Part shown: piece after piece, positions 15,891 to 25,129 of the stretch
How positions within the stretch are numbered: position 1 is the stretch's first letter
How the letters are laid out: the number at the start of each line of letters is the position of its first letter
Program-made: the position numbers and the translations under genes
The notes under the pieces: generated by a model
The model's database searches: none
Told to the model about the DNA's origin: nothing
Seen by the model: the letters and a program-made list of their open reading frames with translations, nothing else
Origin: Pseudothauera nasutitermitis
Lineage (GTDB): Bacteria > Pseudomonadota > Gammaproteobacteria > Burkholderiales > Rhodocyclaceae
DNA length: 64,000 bases
Direction: 5' to 3'
NCBI RefSeq assembly: GCF_004801295.1
Contig: NZ_SSOC01000010.1
Span: forward strand, 46,180-110,179

Positions 15891-16385
15891 TTGGACGCCG
15901 TATCCCTGACCCGCCGAGGTTTCCTGCGCGGCCGCCCGAACCGGGTGGAGCCCGCGCAGCGCCCGCCCTGGGCGCTGGACGAGGTGGCGTTCCTGGCGCG
16001 CTGCATGCGTTGCGATGCCTGCCTGGACGCCTGTCCGGGTTCGATCCTGACGCGTGGCGACGGCGGTTTTCCGAAAGTGGATTTCGAGCGCGGCGAGTGC
16101 GTGTTCTGCGGCGACTGTGTCACGCAGTGCAAGAGCGGCGCGCTGTTTCGCCAGGAAGACGCGGCGCCGTGGGCGCTGCTTGCCACGGTCGGTGGCGCCT
16201 GCCTGGCCATGCATGGAGTGGAGTGCCGGGTGTGCGGAGAGATCTGCGAGCGTTCGGCGATCCGTTTCCGTCCGCGAATCGGCGGGGTGGCCCTGCCCGA
16301 ACTGGATGCCGTGTCGTGCACCGGCTGCGGCGCCTGCGTGGCGCCCTGTCCGGCGCACGCCCTGACCATGGAGAAGATGGGATGA
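15891..16385 (+). CDS. napF: NapF-type ferredoxin
   Basis: A 164-residue iron-sulfur protein with four cysteine groups (CMRCDACLDACPG, CVFCGDCVTQC, CRVCGEIC, CTGCGACVAPCP), enough for up to four [4Fe-4S] clusters. NapF acts in the cytoplasm on NapA maturation, probably in assembly of its Fe-S centre before Tat export. The start is taken as TTG 15891, 8 bases after GGAG; no better in-frame codon precedes the conserved N-terminus LTRRGFLRG. First gene of the nap row; its stop overlaps the napD start. Confidence 0.9.
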   Translation: MDAVSLTRRGFLRGRPNRVEPAQRPPWALDEVAFLARCMRCDACLDACPGSILTRGDGGFPKVDFERGECVFCGDCVTQCKSGALFRQEDAAPWALLATVGGACLAMHGVECRVCGEICERSAIRFRPRIGGVALPELDAVSCTGCGACVAPCPAHALTMEKMG

Positions 16386-16636
16386 ACATCGCAAGTCTGG
16401 TGGTCCGCGCCAAGCCCGAGAACTTCGCGCGGCTGGAAACGCAGTACCGGGACATTCCCGGCGTCGAGGTGCACGCGCGCTGCGAGCGCGGCGGCCACAT
16501 GGTGGTCACCGTGGAGGACGGCGAAGGCTACGCGACGTCGGATTCGATTCTGGCGGTGAGCACGGCCGAGCACGTCCTCAGCGTGACGCTCGCCTACGAG
16601 TACACCGACGAAGGTCTTGAATTACAGGAGGCATGA
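16382..16636 (+). CDS. napD: NapD chaperone
   Basis: An 84-residue Nap[16 protein letters not shown] at the start, [13 protein letters not shown] in the middle and a short acidic tail. NapD is a cytoplasmic chaperone that binds the twin-arginine signal of NapA and holds back export until the cofactor is inserted. It overlaps napF by ATGA at its start and napA by ATGA at its end, which suggests tight translational coupling. An AGGAGG lies just before the napA start. Confidence 0.92.
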   Translation: MNIASLVVRAKPENFARLETQYRDIPGVEVHARCERGGHMVVTVEDGEGYATSDSILAVSTAEHVLSVTLAYEYTDEGLELQEA

Positions 16637-19188
16637 CGAACATGGATCGACGCGCATTCATCAAGTCCAACGCGGTTGCGGCCGCGGCGGCAACGGCGGG
16701 CATCGGCGGGATTCCGGTGGTGGCCCAGGCACAGCAGGCCAACGGCGCCCCGAACACCCGGGTGCGCTGGGACAAGGGCGTGTGCCGCTTCTGTGGCGTG
16801 GGCTGCGCGGTGCTGGTGGGCGTGCAGAACGGCCGCGTGGTGGCCACCCAGGGCGACCCGGATTCACCGGTCAACCGCGGACTGAACTGCATCAAGGGCT
16901 ATTTCCTGTCCAAGATCATGTACGGCAACGACCGGCTTACCCAGCCGCTGCTGCGCATGAAGAACGGCAAGTACGACAAGAACGGCGAGTTCACCCCGGT
17001 GAGCTGGAAGCAGGCCTTCGACGTCATGGAAGAGAAGTGGAAGGCTGCGCTGAAGGCCGAAGGCCCGCGCGCCATCGGCATGTTCGGCTCCGGCCAGTGG
17101 ACCATCTGGGAAGGCTACGCCGCCGCCAAGCTGTACAAGGCCGGCTTCCGCAGCAACAACATCGACCCCAACGCGCGCCACTGCATGGCCTCGGCCGTGG
17201 TGGGCTTCATGCGCACCTTCGGCATCGACGAGCCGATGGGCTGTTACGACGACATCGAGAATGCCGACGCCTTCGTGCTGTGGGGCAGCAACATGGCGGA
17301 GATGCACCCCATCCTGTGGAGCCGCATCACCGACCGCCGCCTGACCCACGACGGCTGCGAGGTGCACGTGCTGTCGACCTTCGAGCACCGCTCGTATGAG
17401 CTGGCCGACAACCCGATGATTTTCGTGCCCAACACGGACCTGGCGATCCTCAACTACATCTGCCACCACATCATCAGCACCGGCAAGGTCCACAAGGACT
17501 TCGTCGCCAAGAACGTCAACTTCAAGCTGGGCGAGACCGACATCGGCTTCGGCCTGCGTCCCAACCACGCGCTGGAAGCCAATGCCACCAACAACGGCTA
17601 CCCCGGCGCCGACGGCAAGCCCAAGGGCAATCCCGGCGCGGCCAAGGACATCAGCTTCGAGGAATTCGCCAAGTTCGTCTCCGAATACACCCTGGAGAAG
17701 GTCGCCAAGCTCTCCGGCGTGCCGGCGGATCGTCTGAAGCGCATGGCCGAGCTGTACGCCGACCCGAACAAGAAGGTCACCTCCTTCTGGACCATGGGCT
17801 TCAACCAGCACACCCGTGGCACCTGGGTGAACAACATGATCTACAACGTCCACCTGCTGGTGGGCAAGATCAGCGAGCCGGGCAACAGCCCGTTCTCGCT
17901 CACCGGCCAGCCCTCGGCCTGCGGCACCGCGCGCGAGGTGGGCACCTTCGCCCACCGTCTGCCGGCGGACATGGTGGTCACCAACCCCATGCACCGCGCC
18001 ATCAGCGAAAAGATCTGGAAACTGCCGGACGGCACCATCCCCGACTGGGTGGGCCTGCACGCCGTGGCGCAGAGCCGCGCGTTGAAGGACGGCAAGCTCA
18101 AGTGCTACTGGACCACGACCACCAACAACATGCAGGCCGGGCCCAACATCAACGAGGAAATCTACCCGGGCTGGCGCAATCCGGATGCCTTCGTGGTGGT
18201 CTCCGACGTGTATCCGACGGTCTCCGCGCTGTCGGCCGACCTGATCCTGCCCTCTGCGATGTGGATGGAGAAGGAAGGCGCCTTCGGCAACGCCGAGCGG
18301 CGCACGCAGTTCTGGCGCCAGCAGGTCAGCCCGCCGGGCGAGGCCAAGAGCGACCTGTGGCAGTACGTCGAATTCTCCAAGCGCTTCAAGGTGGAAGAGG
18401 TGTGGCCGGCCGAGCTGCTCGCCAAGGCGCCGGAGCTCAAGGGCAAGACCCTGTTCGACGTGCTCTACAAGAACGGCCAGGTGGACAAGTTCCCGCTGGC
18501 CGAGCTGGAAAAGGCCAACGGGCATGCCTGGAAGGGCTATATGAACGATGAGTCCAAGGAGCTCGGTTTCTACCTGCACAAGGGCCTGTTCGAGGAGTAC
18601 GCCGAATTCGGCCGCGGCCACGCCCACGACCTGGCGGACTTCGACGTCTATCACAAGGCGCGCGGCCTGCGCTGGCCGGTGGTGGAAGGCAAGGAAACCC
18701 TGTGGCGCTTCCGCGAGGGCTACGACCCGTACGTGAAGGCCGGCGAGGGCGTGAAGTTCTACGGCCACAAGGACGGCAAGGCGGTGATCTTCGCGCTGCC
18801 CTACCAGGACCCCCCGGAAATGCCGGACAAGGAGTACGACCTGTGGTTGTGCACCGGCCGCGTGCTGGAACACTGGCACACCGGCTCGATGACCCGCCGC
18901 GTGCCGGAACTGCACCGTTCGGTGCCCGAGGCGCAGGTCTTCATGCACCCGGACGACGCCACCAAGCGCGGCCTGCAGCGCGGCATGGCGGTGAAGGTGG
19001 CCTCGCGGCGCGGCGAGATCGTCGCCAAGCTGGAAACGCGCGGGCGCAACAAGCCGCCCAAGGGGCTGATCTTCGTGCCCTTCTTCGACGAAGGCCGGCT
19101 GGTGAACAAGCTCGTGCTCGACGCCACCTGCCCGCTGTCGAAGGAAACCGACTTCAAGAAGTGCGCGGTGAAGGTGCTGAAGGCCTGA
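16633..19188 (+). CDS. napA: Periplasmic nitrate reductase catalytic subunit NapA
   Basis: An 851-residue molybdoenzyme (bis-MGD, one [4Fe-4S]) that reduces nitrate to nitrite in the periplasm with electrons from NapB/NapC. The Tat signal DRRAFIK is at residues 5-11, cleaved after the AQA region near 33. Cluster ligands are Cys51, Cys54, Cys58 and Cys86; the Mo ligand is Cys184 in [13 protein letters not shown]. The remaining molybdopterin dinucleotide domains are full length. All key residues are intact. Starts inside the napD stop. Confidence 0.98.
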   Translation: MTNMDRRAFIKSNAVAAAAATAGIGGIPVVAQAQQANGAPNTRVRWDKGVCRFCGVGCAVLVGVQNGRVVATQGDPDSPVNRGLNCIKGYFLSKIMYGNDRLTQPLLRMKNGKYDKNGEFTPVSWKQAFDVMEEKWKAALKAEGPRAIGMFGSGQWTIWEGYAAAKLYKAGFRSNNIDPNARHCMASAVVGFMRTFGIDEPMGCYDDIENADAFVLWGSNMAEMHPILWSRITDRRLTHDGCEVHVLSTFEHRSYELADNPMIFVPNTDLAILNYICHHIISTGKVHKDFVAKNVNFKLGETDIGFGLRPNHALEANATNNGYPGADGKPKGNPGAAKDISFEEFAKFVSEYTLEKVAKLSGVPADRLKRMAELYADPNKKVTSFWTMGFNQHTRGTWVNNMIYNVHLLVGKISEPGNSPFSLTGQPSACGTAREVGTFAHRLPADMVVTNPMHRAISEKIWKLPDGTIPDWVGLHAVAQSRALKDGKLKCYWTTTTNNMQAGPNINEEIYPGWRNPDAFVVVSDVYPTVSALSADLILPSAMWMEKEGAFGNAERRTQFWRQQVSPPGEAKSDLWQYVEFSKRFKVEEVWPAELLAKAPELKGKTLFDVLYKNGQVDKFPLAELEKANGHAWKGYMNDESKELGFYLHKGLFEEYAEFGRGHAHDLADFDVYHKARGLRWPVVEGKETLWRFREGYDPYVKAGEGVKFYGHKDGKAVIFALPYQDPPEMPDKEYDLWLCTGRVLEHWHTGSMTRRVPELHRSVPEAQVFMHPDDATKRGLQRGMAVKVASRRGEIVAKLETRGRNKPPKGLIFVPFFDEGRLVNKLVLDATCPLSKETDFKKCAVKVLKA

Positions 19189-19213
19189 CCCGCAACCAGA
19201 GACGCCCGCGCGC

Positions 19214-19231
19214 GGCGGCCGTGAGGCCGCC
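19214..19231 (+). other. Hairpin in the napA-napG spacer
   Basis: GGCGGCC-GTGA-GGCCGCC forms a 7-bp GC-only stem in the 60-bp gap. No U-run follows, so it is more likely an mRNA-stabilising or attenuating structure than a terminator. It could lower expression of the distal genes relative to napA. Confidence 0.4.
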
Positions 19232-19248
19232 CGCCGGGCCCGACGATC

Positions 19249-20115
19249 ATGGAAAACACCACGCCCGCCGATGACCGCAACGCCCCCCGGCCCGCCCGCC
19301 GCCGCTTCCTTCGCGAAGCGGCCGGGGTGGCCGGCGGCGCGGGGCTGCTCGCCCTGGGCGTGGGGCTGTATGCCCGCCAGGCCTCGGCGCTGCCGGCCAG
19401 CGCGCTGCGTCCGCCGGGTGCGCTGCCGGAAGCCGACTTCCTCGCTGCCTGCGTGCGCTGCGGACTGTGCGTGCGCGACTGCCCGTACGGCACGCTCAAG
19501 CTCGCCGAACTGGGCGACGGCATCGCCACCGGCACGCCCTACTTCAACGCGCGCTCGGTGCCCTGCGAGATGTGCGAGGACATCCCCTGCGTGCCCGCCT
19601 GTCCCACCGGCGCGCTGGACCGCGCGCTGACCGACATCGAACAGGCGCGCATGGGCCTGGCCGTGCTCATCGACCAGGAAACCTGCCTCAACTTCCTCGG
19701 CCTGCGTTGCGACGTGTGCTACCGCGTGTGCCCGGTGATCGACAAGGCGATCACCCTGGAGATGAGCCACAATCCGCGTTCCGACCGGCACGCCATGTTC
19801 CTGCCCACGGTGCATTCGGACCACTGCACGGGCTGCGGCAAGTGCGAGCAGGCCTGTGTGCTGCCGGGCGAGGCGGCCATCAAGGTGCTGCCCATCCAGC
19901 TTGCCAAGGGCTCCACCGCCGAGCACTACCGCAAGGGCTGGGTGGAACGCGAGGCGCATGGCCGCTCGCTGATCGGCGAGCAGGTGGAACTGCCGGTGCG
20001 CGGCATGGAAGGCCAAGCCTACGGCGATACCCGCCTGCGTCCGGATGCCGCCCCGCAGGGCGCGGAAACCGCGCCCTACGCGCCCGGTGGCCTCGATTCG
20101 GGGTGGAAGCCATGA
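19249..20115 (+). CDS. napG: NapG, ferredoxin-type quinol-dehydrogenase component
   Basis: A 288-residue periplasmic-facing iron-sulfur protein. A twin-arginine signal ([11 protein letters not shown]) is followed by a hydrophobic stretch ending near ASALPAS. Four cysteine groups ([46 protein letters not shown]) are typical of NapG. With NapH it forms a second quinol-oxidising route to NapC/NapB. Its TGA is part of a REP-like element, so the original napG-napH overlap has been broken. Confidence 0.93.
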   Translation: MENTTPADDRNAPRPARRRFLREAAGVAGGAGLLALGVGLYARQASALPASALRPPGALPEADFLAACVRCGLCVRDCPYGTLKLAELGDGIATGTPYFNARSVPCEMCEDIPCVPACPTGALDRALTDIEQARMGLAVLIDQETCLNFLGLRCDVCYRVCPVIDKAITLEMSHNPRSDRHAMFLPTVHSDHCTGCGKCEQACVLPGEAAIKVLPIQLAKGSTAEHYRKGWVEREAHGRSLIGEQVELPVRGMEGQAYGDTRLRPDAAPQGAETAPYAPGGLDSGWKP

Positions 20116-20263
20116 GCGCCCCCGCCCGGCCGCCCGAAGGGGGCGCTCATCCTCCCCTGGGGAGGGCGGAGCAGGGGTTTCGCGCAGCACTGCTGCGCGC
20201 CTGCGCAGCGGGCTGGCTGTGCAAAGCCGGCCCTGCGTCGCGTAGCGACAGGAGGGTAGTCGA
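20113..20263 (+). repeat. REP-like element, copy B (between napG and napH)
   Basis: A 151-bp insert between napG stop and napH start. It opens with ATGAGCGCCCCC and its inverted copy GGGGGCGCTCAT (20139-20150), a 12-bp stem whose loop CGCCCGGCCGCCCGAA matches the loop at vapBC. A second hairpin CCTCCCCTGGGGAGG follows, then other short repeats, and it ends GGAGGGTAGTC two bases before the napH ATG. ATGAGCGCCC occurs at 20112 and again at 20264, the napH start. The insert is open in one frame, so ribosomes could read through it. Confidence 0.8.
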
Positions 20264-21166
20264 ATGAGCGCCCAGGCCAACATGTCGCCCTCCGCCCGCG
20301 CCGCCCGGCGCGCCGCCGCCCGTCCCGGTGCCGAGGCGGTGGAGGAAAAAGGCTGGCTGCGCGCGCACAAGTGGCTGCTCGCGCGCCGTCTGTCGCAGCT
20401 CGGCATCCTCGCGCTGTTCCTCGCCGGGCCGTGGTTCGGGTTGTGGATCGTGCAGGGCAACCTGTCCTCCAGCCTGACCCTGGACGTGCTGCCGCTCACC
20501 GACCCGTTCCTGCTTGCCCAGTCGCTGGCCGCCGGCCATCCGCCGTACCGCGAGGCGCTGCTCGGCGGCGGCATCGTGCTGGCCTTCTACCTGCTGGTCG
20601 GCGGGCGGGTGTTCTGCTCCTGGGTGTGCCCGGTGAACATGGTCACCGACGCTGCCGCCTGGCTGCGCCGCCGCCTCGGCCTGAAGGGCGGAAAGGTGCC
20701 CCACGCGCACACGCGCCACTGGCTGCTGGCCTTCGTGCTGGTGGCCGCGGCGCTCACCGGCAGCCTGGCGTGGGAGTGGGTGAATCCCGTGTCGATGTTC
20801 CACCGCGGGCTGATCTTCGGCTTCGGCCTGTCGTGGGGCGTCGTGCTCGGCATCTTCCTCTACGACCTGCTGATCGCCCCGCGCGGCTGGTGCGGCCACG
20901 TCTGCCCGATGGGCGCGGCCTACGGCCTGCTCGGCCGTACCGCGCTGGCGCGTGTGTCCGCCGGCGGACGGGCGCGTTGCGACGACTGCATGGACTGCTT
21001 CGCGGTGTGCCCAGAACCCCAGGTCATCCGTCCGGCGCTCAAGGCCGCCGGGCAGGACCATCCCCTCATCCTCGACCGGAACTGCACCACCTGCGGCCGT
21101 TGCGTCGACGTGTGCAGCAAGGACGTGTTTCGTATTACGACCCGATTTGACAGGAGCGAGTCATGA
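20264..21166 (+). CDS. napH: NapH, membrane quinol dehydrogenase component
   Basis: A 300-residue inner-membrane protein with about four TM segments (LGILALFLAGPWFG, IVLAFYLLVGG, WLLAFVLVAAALTG, LSWGVVLGIFLYDLL). Two CxxxCP motifs (CSWVCPVN and CGHVCPMG) and two C-terminal ferredoxin motifs (CDDCMDCFAVCPEP, CTTCGRCVDVC) are present. It oxidises menaquinol/ubiquinol together with NapG. Its Shine-Dalgarno (AGGAGG) is supplied by the REP-like insert. Stop overlaps the napB ATG. Confidence 0.93.
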   Translation: MSAQANMSPSARAARRAAARPGAEAVEEKGWLRAHKWLLARRLSQLGILALFLAGPWFGLWIVQGNLSSSLTLDVLPLTDPFLLAQSLAAGHPPYREALLGGGIVLAFYLLVGGRVFCSWVCPVNMVTDAAAWLRRRLGLKGGKVPHAHTRHWLLAFVLVAAALTGSLAWEWVNPVSMFHRGLIFGFGLSWGVVLGIFLYDLLIAPRGWCGHVCPMGAAYGLLGRTALARVSAGGRARCDDCMDCFAVCPEPQVIRPALKAAGQDHPLILDRNCTTCGRCVDVCSKDVFRITTRFDRSES

Positions 21167-21609
21167 ACCGTAAGACCCGTAATCTCGTGATGGCCCTGGT
21201 GGCCGCCGTCGGCCTGGGCGCCGCCACCGTCCCGCTGGCCCAGACCGTGTCGAGCGTGCGCGGCGCCGACGTCTCCGCCCCCGAGCTTGCGCCGGGCAAC
21301 TTCCGCCAACTGCCGGACAGCCCGCCGATTCCGCGCGACTACGTGCAGCAGCCGCCGCTGGTGCCGCACAAGGTGGACGGCTACGAAGTCTCGCTGAACT
21401 TCAACAAATGCATGGACTGCCATGCCTGGTCGCGCTATCAGGAGGCCGGCGCCACCAAGGTCAGCCTGACCCACTTCAAGGATCGTGACGGCGGCGAACT
21501 GTCCAACGTCTCGCCGCGCCGCTATTTCTGCCTGCAATGCCATGTGCCGCAGACCGACGCCCGGCCGCTGGTGGAAAACACCTTCCGCCCGGCCGCCGGC
21601 CTGCGCTGA
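21163..21609 (+). CDS. napB: NapB, diheme cytochrome c subunit
   Basis: A 148-residue periplasmic cytochrome that passes electrons to NapA. A Sec signal peptide (residues 1-27, ending PLAQ) precedes two heme-binding CxxCH motifs, CMDCH (83-87) and CLQCH (123-127), and distal His residues are present (for example in VPHKVDGYE and THFKD). Overlaps napH by ATGA. Heme attachment needs the ccm genes that follow. Confidence 0.95.
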   Translation: MNRKTRNLVMALVAAVGLGAATVPLAQTVSSVRGADVSAPELAPGNFRQLPDSPPIPRDYVQQPPLVPHKVDGYEVSLNFNKCMDCHAWSRYQEAGATKVSLTHFKDRDGGELSNVSPRRYFCLQCHVPQTDARPLVENTFRPAAGLR

Positions 21610-21630
21610 GCCAACGACACGGGGAATGCC

Positions 21631-22251
21631 ATGACTGAGGAGAAGAAGAAAAGCCTGTGGCAGCGTCTGCGGGCACTGGGGCTCGGCACCATCGTGGTCG
21701 CCTTTGCGGCGGGCATCGTGTTCTGGGGCGGTTTCAACACCGTCATGGAATGGACCAATACCGAGAAGTTCTGCATTTCCTGCCATGAGATGGAGGTCAA
21801 CGTCTATCAGGAATACCGCAACACCATCCACTACCAGAACCGTACCGGCGTGCGCGCGATCTGCTCGGACTGCCACGTGCCCAAGGAGTGGGTGCCGAAG
21901 ATGATCCGCAAGATCCAGGCCTCGCGCGAGGTATACGGCAAGATCATGGGCACCATCAATACGCCGGAGAAGTTCCAGGCCGAGCGTTTGCGCCTGGCGC
22001 AGAACGAATGGCGGCGGATGAAGAAGAACGACTCGAAGGAATGCCGCAACTGCCACAGCTTCGAGTACTTCGACTACTCGGTGCAGGGCCGGCGCTCCAA
22101 CCAGGCCCACCAGTCCGGGCTGGCCCAGGGGCAGACCTGCATCGACTGCCACAAGGGCATTGCCCACTCGCTGCCGCCGGTCGAGCAGGAAATCGGTCTG
22201 GAGCGCCCGTCGGTCGCGCCCGACGTGTTCCATCCGCCGGCCATCCGCTGA
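21631..22251 (+). CDS. napC: NapC/NirT tetraheme cytochrome c
   Basis: A 206-residue membrane-anchored quinol dehydrogenase. One N-terminal TM ([20 protein letters not shown]) is followed by four CxxCH motifs: CISCH, CSDCH, CRNCH and CIDCH. It takes electrons from the quinol pool and delivers them to NapB. It starts 21 bp after napB and ends the nap part of the row; a strong hairpin stands between it and ccmA. Confidence 0.95.
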   Translation: MTEEKKKSLWQRLRALGLGTIVVAFAAGIVFWGGFNTVMEWTNTEKFCISCHEMEVNVYQEYRNTIHYQNRTGVRAICSDCHVPKEWVPKMIRKIQASREVYGKIMGTINTPEKFQAERLRLAQNEWRRMKKNDSKECRNCHSFEYFDYSVQGRRSNQAHQSGLAQGQTCIDCHKGIAHSLPPVEQEIGLERPSVAPDVFHPPAIR

Positions 22252-22264
22252 ACTGCCCGCAGCC

Positions 22265-22299
22265 GCCCGCCGTGCCGCAGCTCGTGCTGCGCGGCGGGC
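22265..22299 (+). other. Strong hairpin between napC and ccmA
   Basis: Arms GCCCGCCG and CGGCGGGC flank an inner GCAGC...GCTGC stem, giving a long GC-rich hairpin in the 143-bp gap. There is no U-run, so it is not a classical terminator; it may divide or stabilise the nap and ccm parts of a common transcript. A separate ccm promoter further down cannot be excluded. Confidence 0.45.
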
Positions 22300-22394
22300 G
22301 CGTTCTCGGGGCGCGTGCGCGTGGCCGGGCGGCGCACCGCGGACACGTGGATTCGCCGTGCAAAACCCTTCGGGTTGTGATTGAATCCACCCCC

Positions 22395-23021
22395 ATGCTC
22401 GCCGTCTCAGAACTCGCCTGCCTGAAAGGCGACCGCCTGTTGTTCCGTGGCCTCTCGTTTTCCCTCGAACCCGGTGAATTGTTGCGCGTGGCCGGCCCCA
22501 ACGGAGTCGGCAAGACCAGCCTGCTGCGTCTGCTCGCCGGGCTGACCCAGCCGGAAGCCGGCGAAGTGCGCTGGCACGGCACCCCGCTGGCGCGCGCGCG
22601 CGAGGATTTCCACCGTGGTCTGCTCTATCTCGGCCACGCCGCCGCGCTCAACGACCTGCTGACGCCGCTGGAGAACCTGCGTTTCGCCTGCGCGGCGGCC
22701 GGCGACGAGGCCGAGGAGACCGCCTGTGTGCGGGCGCTGGAACGCATCGGCCTGGCCGCGCAGCTCGACCTGCCGGCGCGCGTGCTGTCCCAGGGGCAGC
22801 GCCGCCGCGTCGGGCTGGCGCGCCTGTTCCTGTCCGCGGCGCGTCCGTTGTGGATTCTCGACGAACCGTTCACCGCGCTCGACGTGAACGCGGTGGCCGA
22901 TCTGGCCGCCACCCTGTCGGCGCATTGCGAGGCCGGCGGCGCGGTGATGCTCACCACCCACCAGGAAGCGCCATTCGCCCGCGCGCCGCGTGTGCTCGAC
23001 CTGGGGGGGCGCGCATGCTGA
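22395..23021 (+). CDS. ccmA: Heme exporter ATP-binding protein CcmA
   Basis: A 208-residue ABC ATPase: Walker A GPNGVGKTS (about residue 34), signature LSQGQRRRVGLARL, Walker B LWILDEPFTALD, and H-loop TTHQE. With CcmB (and CcmC/D) it powers release of holo-CcmE during cytochrome c maturation. It opens the ccm row and overlaps ccmB by 7 bp. No strong Shine-Dalgarno is seen before ATG 22395. Confidence 0.95.
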   Translation: MLAVSELACLKGDRLLFRGLSFSLEPGELLRVAGPNGVGKTSLLRLLAGLTQPEAGEVRWHGTPLARAREDFHRGLLYLGHAAALNDLLTPLENLRFACAAAGDEAEETACVRALERIGLAAQLDLPARVLSQGQRRRVGLARLFLSAARPLWILDEPFTALDVNAVADLAATLSAHCEAGGAVMLTTHQEAPFARAPRVLDLGGRAC

Positions 23022-23683
23022 CCGTCTTTCTCGCCGTGCTGCGCCGCGATCTGCTGCTGTCCTGGCGCGGGCGTGCCGACCTGCTGGTCACGCTGGCCTT
23101 CTTCGTCATCGTGGTGTGCCTGTTCCCTTTCGGCGTGGGCGCGGAAACCAACCAGCTGCGCGCCATCGCCCCCGGCGTGCTGTGGGTGGCCGCGCTGCTT
23201 GCCAGCCTGCTCTCGCTGCACCGGCTGTTCGCCCAGGATCACGCCGACGGAACTCTGGAGCAGCTTCTTCTGTCTAGCGAGCCGGCGGTGTCGTGGGTGG
23301 CCGGCAAGGTCGTGGCCTACTGGCTGACCACCGGCCTGCCGCTGGTGGTCGCCGCGCCGGGTCTCGCACTGTTGTTTGACGTGGAGCAAGGCGCTTTACC
23401 GGTACTCACCTTTAGTCTGGCGCTCGGCACGCCCATCCTCGCCCTGCTCGGCGCAGTGGGCGCGGCGCTGACCCTCGGGGTGCGTGGCGGCGGTATGTTG
23501 CTGGCCCTGCTGATCCTGCCGCTCTACGTGCCGGTGCTGATCTTCGGCGCGGGCGCGGTGGAGGCCTGGCTGGGCGGTACCGGCGCCACGGCCCACCTCC
23601 TGTTGCTGGGTGGCGGACTGGCCGGCGCTCTGGCGCTGGCACCGTGGGCCTGCGCCGCGGCCTTGAGAATCGCGATGGAATGA
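23015..23683 (+). CDS. ccmB: Heme exporter permease CcmB
   Basis: A 222-residue membrane protein with six likely TM segments, beginning MLTVFLAVLRRDLLLSWR, with family-typical DHADGTLEQLLLS after TM2. It is the permease partner of CcmA in the CcmABCD complex. Start overlaps ccmA, stop overlaps ccmC (ATGA). Confidence 0.95.
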   Translation: MLTVFLAVLRRDLLLSWRGRADLLVTLAFFVIVVCLFPFGVGAETNQLRAIAPGVLWVAALLASLLSLHRLFAQDHADGTLEQLLLSSEPAVSWVAGKVVAYWLTTGLPLVVAAPGLALLFDVEQGALPVLTFSLALGTPILALLGAVGAALTLGVRGGGMLLALLILPLYVPVLIFGAGAVEAWLGGTGATAHLLLLGGGLAGALALAPWACAAALRIAME

Positions 23684-24474
23684 CGAACGAGCGCATGACG
23701 AATCCTGACAACCCCCCGGGGCGCAGTCCCACAAGCTGGTTGCGTTTCGCCGCCCCCCAGCAGTTCTATCCGCTCGCCGGCCGCCTGGCCCCGTGGTTCG
23801 CCTGTACGGCGGCCGTGCTGACCGTGGTGGGCCTGTACATCGGCTTCTTCGTGGCACCCACCGACTTCCAGCAGGGCGAGGTATACCGGGTGATCTTCAT
23901 CCACGTGCCGGCGGCCTGGATGTCGATGTTCATCTACCTGGTGATGGCCTTCTGGGCCGCCGTCGGGCTGGTGATGAACACCCGCCTGTCGTTCATCATG
24001 AGTCAGGCGCTGGCACCCACCGGGGCGATGTTCTGTTTCGTCGCGCTATGGACCGGCGCCCTGTGGGGCAAGCCCACCTGGGGCACCTACTGGGTGTGGG
24101 ACGCGCGCCTGACCTCGCAACTGCTGCTGCTCTTCCTCTACTTCGGCTTCATCGCGCTCACCCGCGCCATCGAGGACCCGCGCCGCGCCGACCGCGCAGG
24201 CGCGATCATCGCGCTGGTGGGGGCGGTCAACGTGCCGATCATCTACTTCTCCGTGCAGTGGTGGAACACCCTGCACCAGGGCGCTTCGGTGAGCCTGACC
24301 AAGGCGCCGTCGATGGCCTCCACCATGCTCGCCGGCATGCTGCTGATGTCCATCGCCGCGTGGATGTATTCCATCGCCGTGGCGCTGTGGCGGGTGCGTG
24401 CGCTGATTCTGGAGCGCGAGCGCCACACCGAGTGGGTGGGCGAGGTGCTGGAAGCCGAAGGGAGGGCGCGCTGA
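23680..24474 (+). CDS. ccmC: Heme handling protein CcmC
   Basis: A 264-residue membrane protein with six TM helices and the tryptophan-rich WWD signature (WGTYWVWDARLTSQL), with conserved His in IFIHVPAAW and TLHQGAS. It loads heme onto CcmE in the periplasm. ATG 23680 overlaps the ccmB stop; a second ATG at 23695 is also possible because the first residues are not conserved. Confidence 0.95.
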   Translation: MTNERMTNPDNPPGRSPTSWLRFAAPQQFYPLAGRLAPWFACTAAVLTVVGLYIGFFVAPTDFQQGEVYRVIFIHVPAAWMSMFIYLVMAFWAAVGLVMNTRLSFIMSQALAPTGAMFCFVALWTGALWGKPTWGTYWVWDARLTSQLLLLFLYFGFIALTRAIEDPRRADRAGAIIALVGAVNVPIIYFSVQWWNTLHQGASVSLTKAPSMASTMLAGMLLMSIAAWMYSIAVALWRVRALILERERHTEWVGEVLEAEGRAR

Positions 24475-24686
24475 TGCAGTGGGAATCGTGGAGCGCGTTC
24501 TGGCAGATGGGCGGCGCGGGCGTCTACGTGTGGGCCTGCTACGGCCTCACGCTGGCGCTGATCGTGGCGGAACTCGTGCTGGTGATCCGCCGTCGGAAGG
24601 ACACCGTGACCCGCCTGCTGCGCTGGCGGCGGGCGGTTGGCAAGGATGTTGGCGGGCAGGGTGCCCGCGTGGAGTCGGTCGAATGA
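24474..24686 (+). CDS. ccmD: Heme exporter small subunit CcmD
   Basis: A 70-residue single-span protein (TM YVWACYGLTLALIVAELVLV followed by basic RRRKD). CcmD is needed to release holo-CcmE from CcmABC. Start and stop both overlap neighbours by one to four bases. The soluble tail is a little longer than usual. Confidence 0.88.
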   Translation: MQWESWSAFWQMGGAGVYVWACYGLTLALIVAELVLVIRRRKDTVTRLLRWRRAVGKDVGGQGARVESVE

Positions 24687-25129
24687 AAGCCCGTAACAAG
24701 CGCCTCGCCCTGGTGGCCGGCGGAATCGTCCTGCTGGGCGCGGCGGTGGCCCTGGTGCTGTCCGCCTTCCAGCAGAATCTGGTGTTCTTCCACACCCCCA
24801 GCGAAGTGTACGAAGGCAAGGCCCCCGCCGGACGCGCGTTCCGCATCGGCGGCATGGTCGAGGAAGGCTCGATCCGCCGCGAGGCCGACGGGCTGACGGT
24901 GAGCTTCGCCATCACCGATACCGCGCGCATCATCCCGGTGAGCTACCGGGGCACGCTGCCCGACCTCTTCCAGGAGGGCAAGGGTGCGGTGGTGCAGGGC
25001 ACGCTGGGTGCGGATGGCCGCTTCACCGCCACCGAGGTGCTCGCCAAGCACGACGAGAACTACATGCCGGTCGAGGCCCAGTACGCCATCGACCAGGCCC
25101 ACAAAGCCGGCATGACGGTGCAGCAATGA
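24683..25129 (+). CDS. ccmE: Periplasmic heme chaperone CcmE
   Basis: A 148-residue membrane-anchored OB-fold protein. TM at residues 8-28, then the conserved FRIGGMVEEGSI region and the heme-binding His123 in LAKHDENYMP, the family motif. It carries heme covalently from CcmC to CcmF/H. Overlaps ccmD and ccmF by ATGA. Confidence 0.96.
   Translation: MKARNKRLALVAGGIVLLGAAVALVLSAFQQNLVFFHTPSEVYEGKAPAGRAFRIGGMVEEGSIRREADGLTVSFAITDTARIIPVSYRGTLPDLFQEGKGAVVQGTLGADGRFTATEVLAKHDENYMPVEAQYAIDQAHKAGMTVQQ

Noticed and set aside
20112..20267. A 51-codon gene between napG and napH
   Set aside because: The open frame is the REP-like insert; its sequence is hairpin DNA with no protein features.
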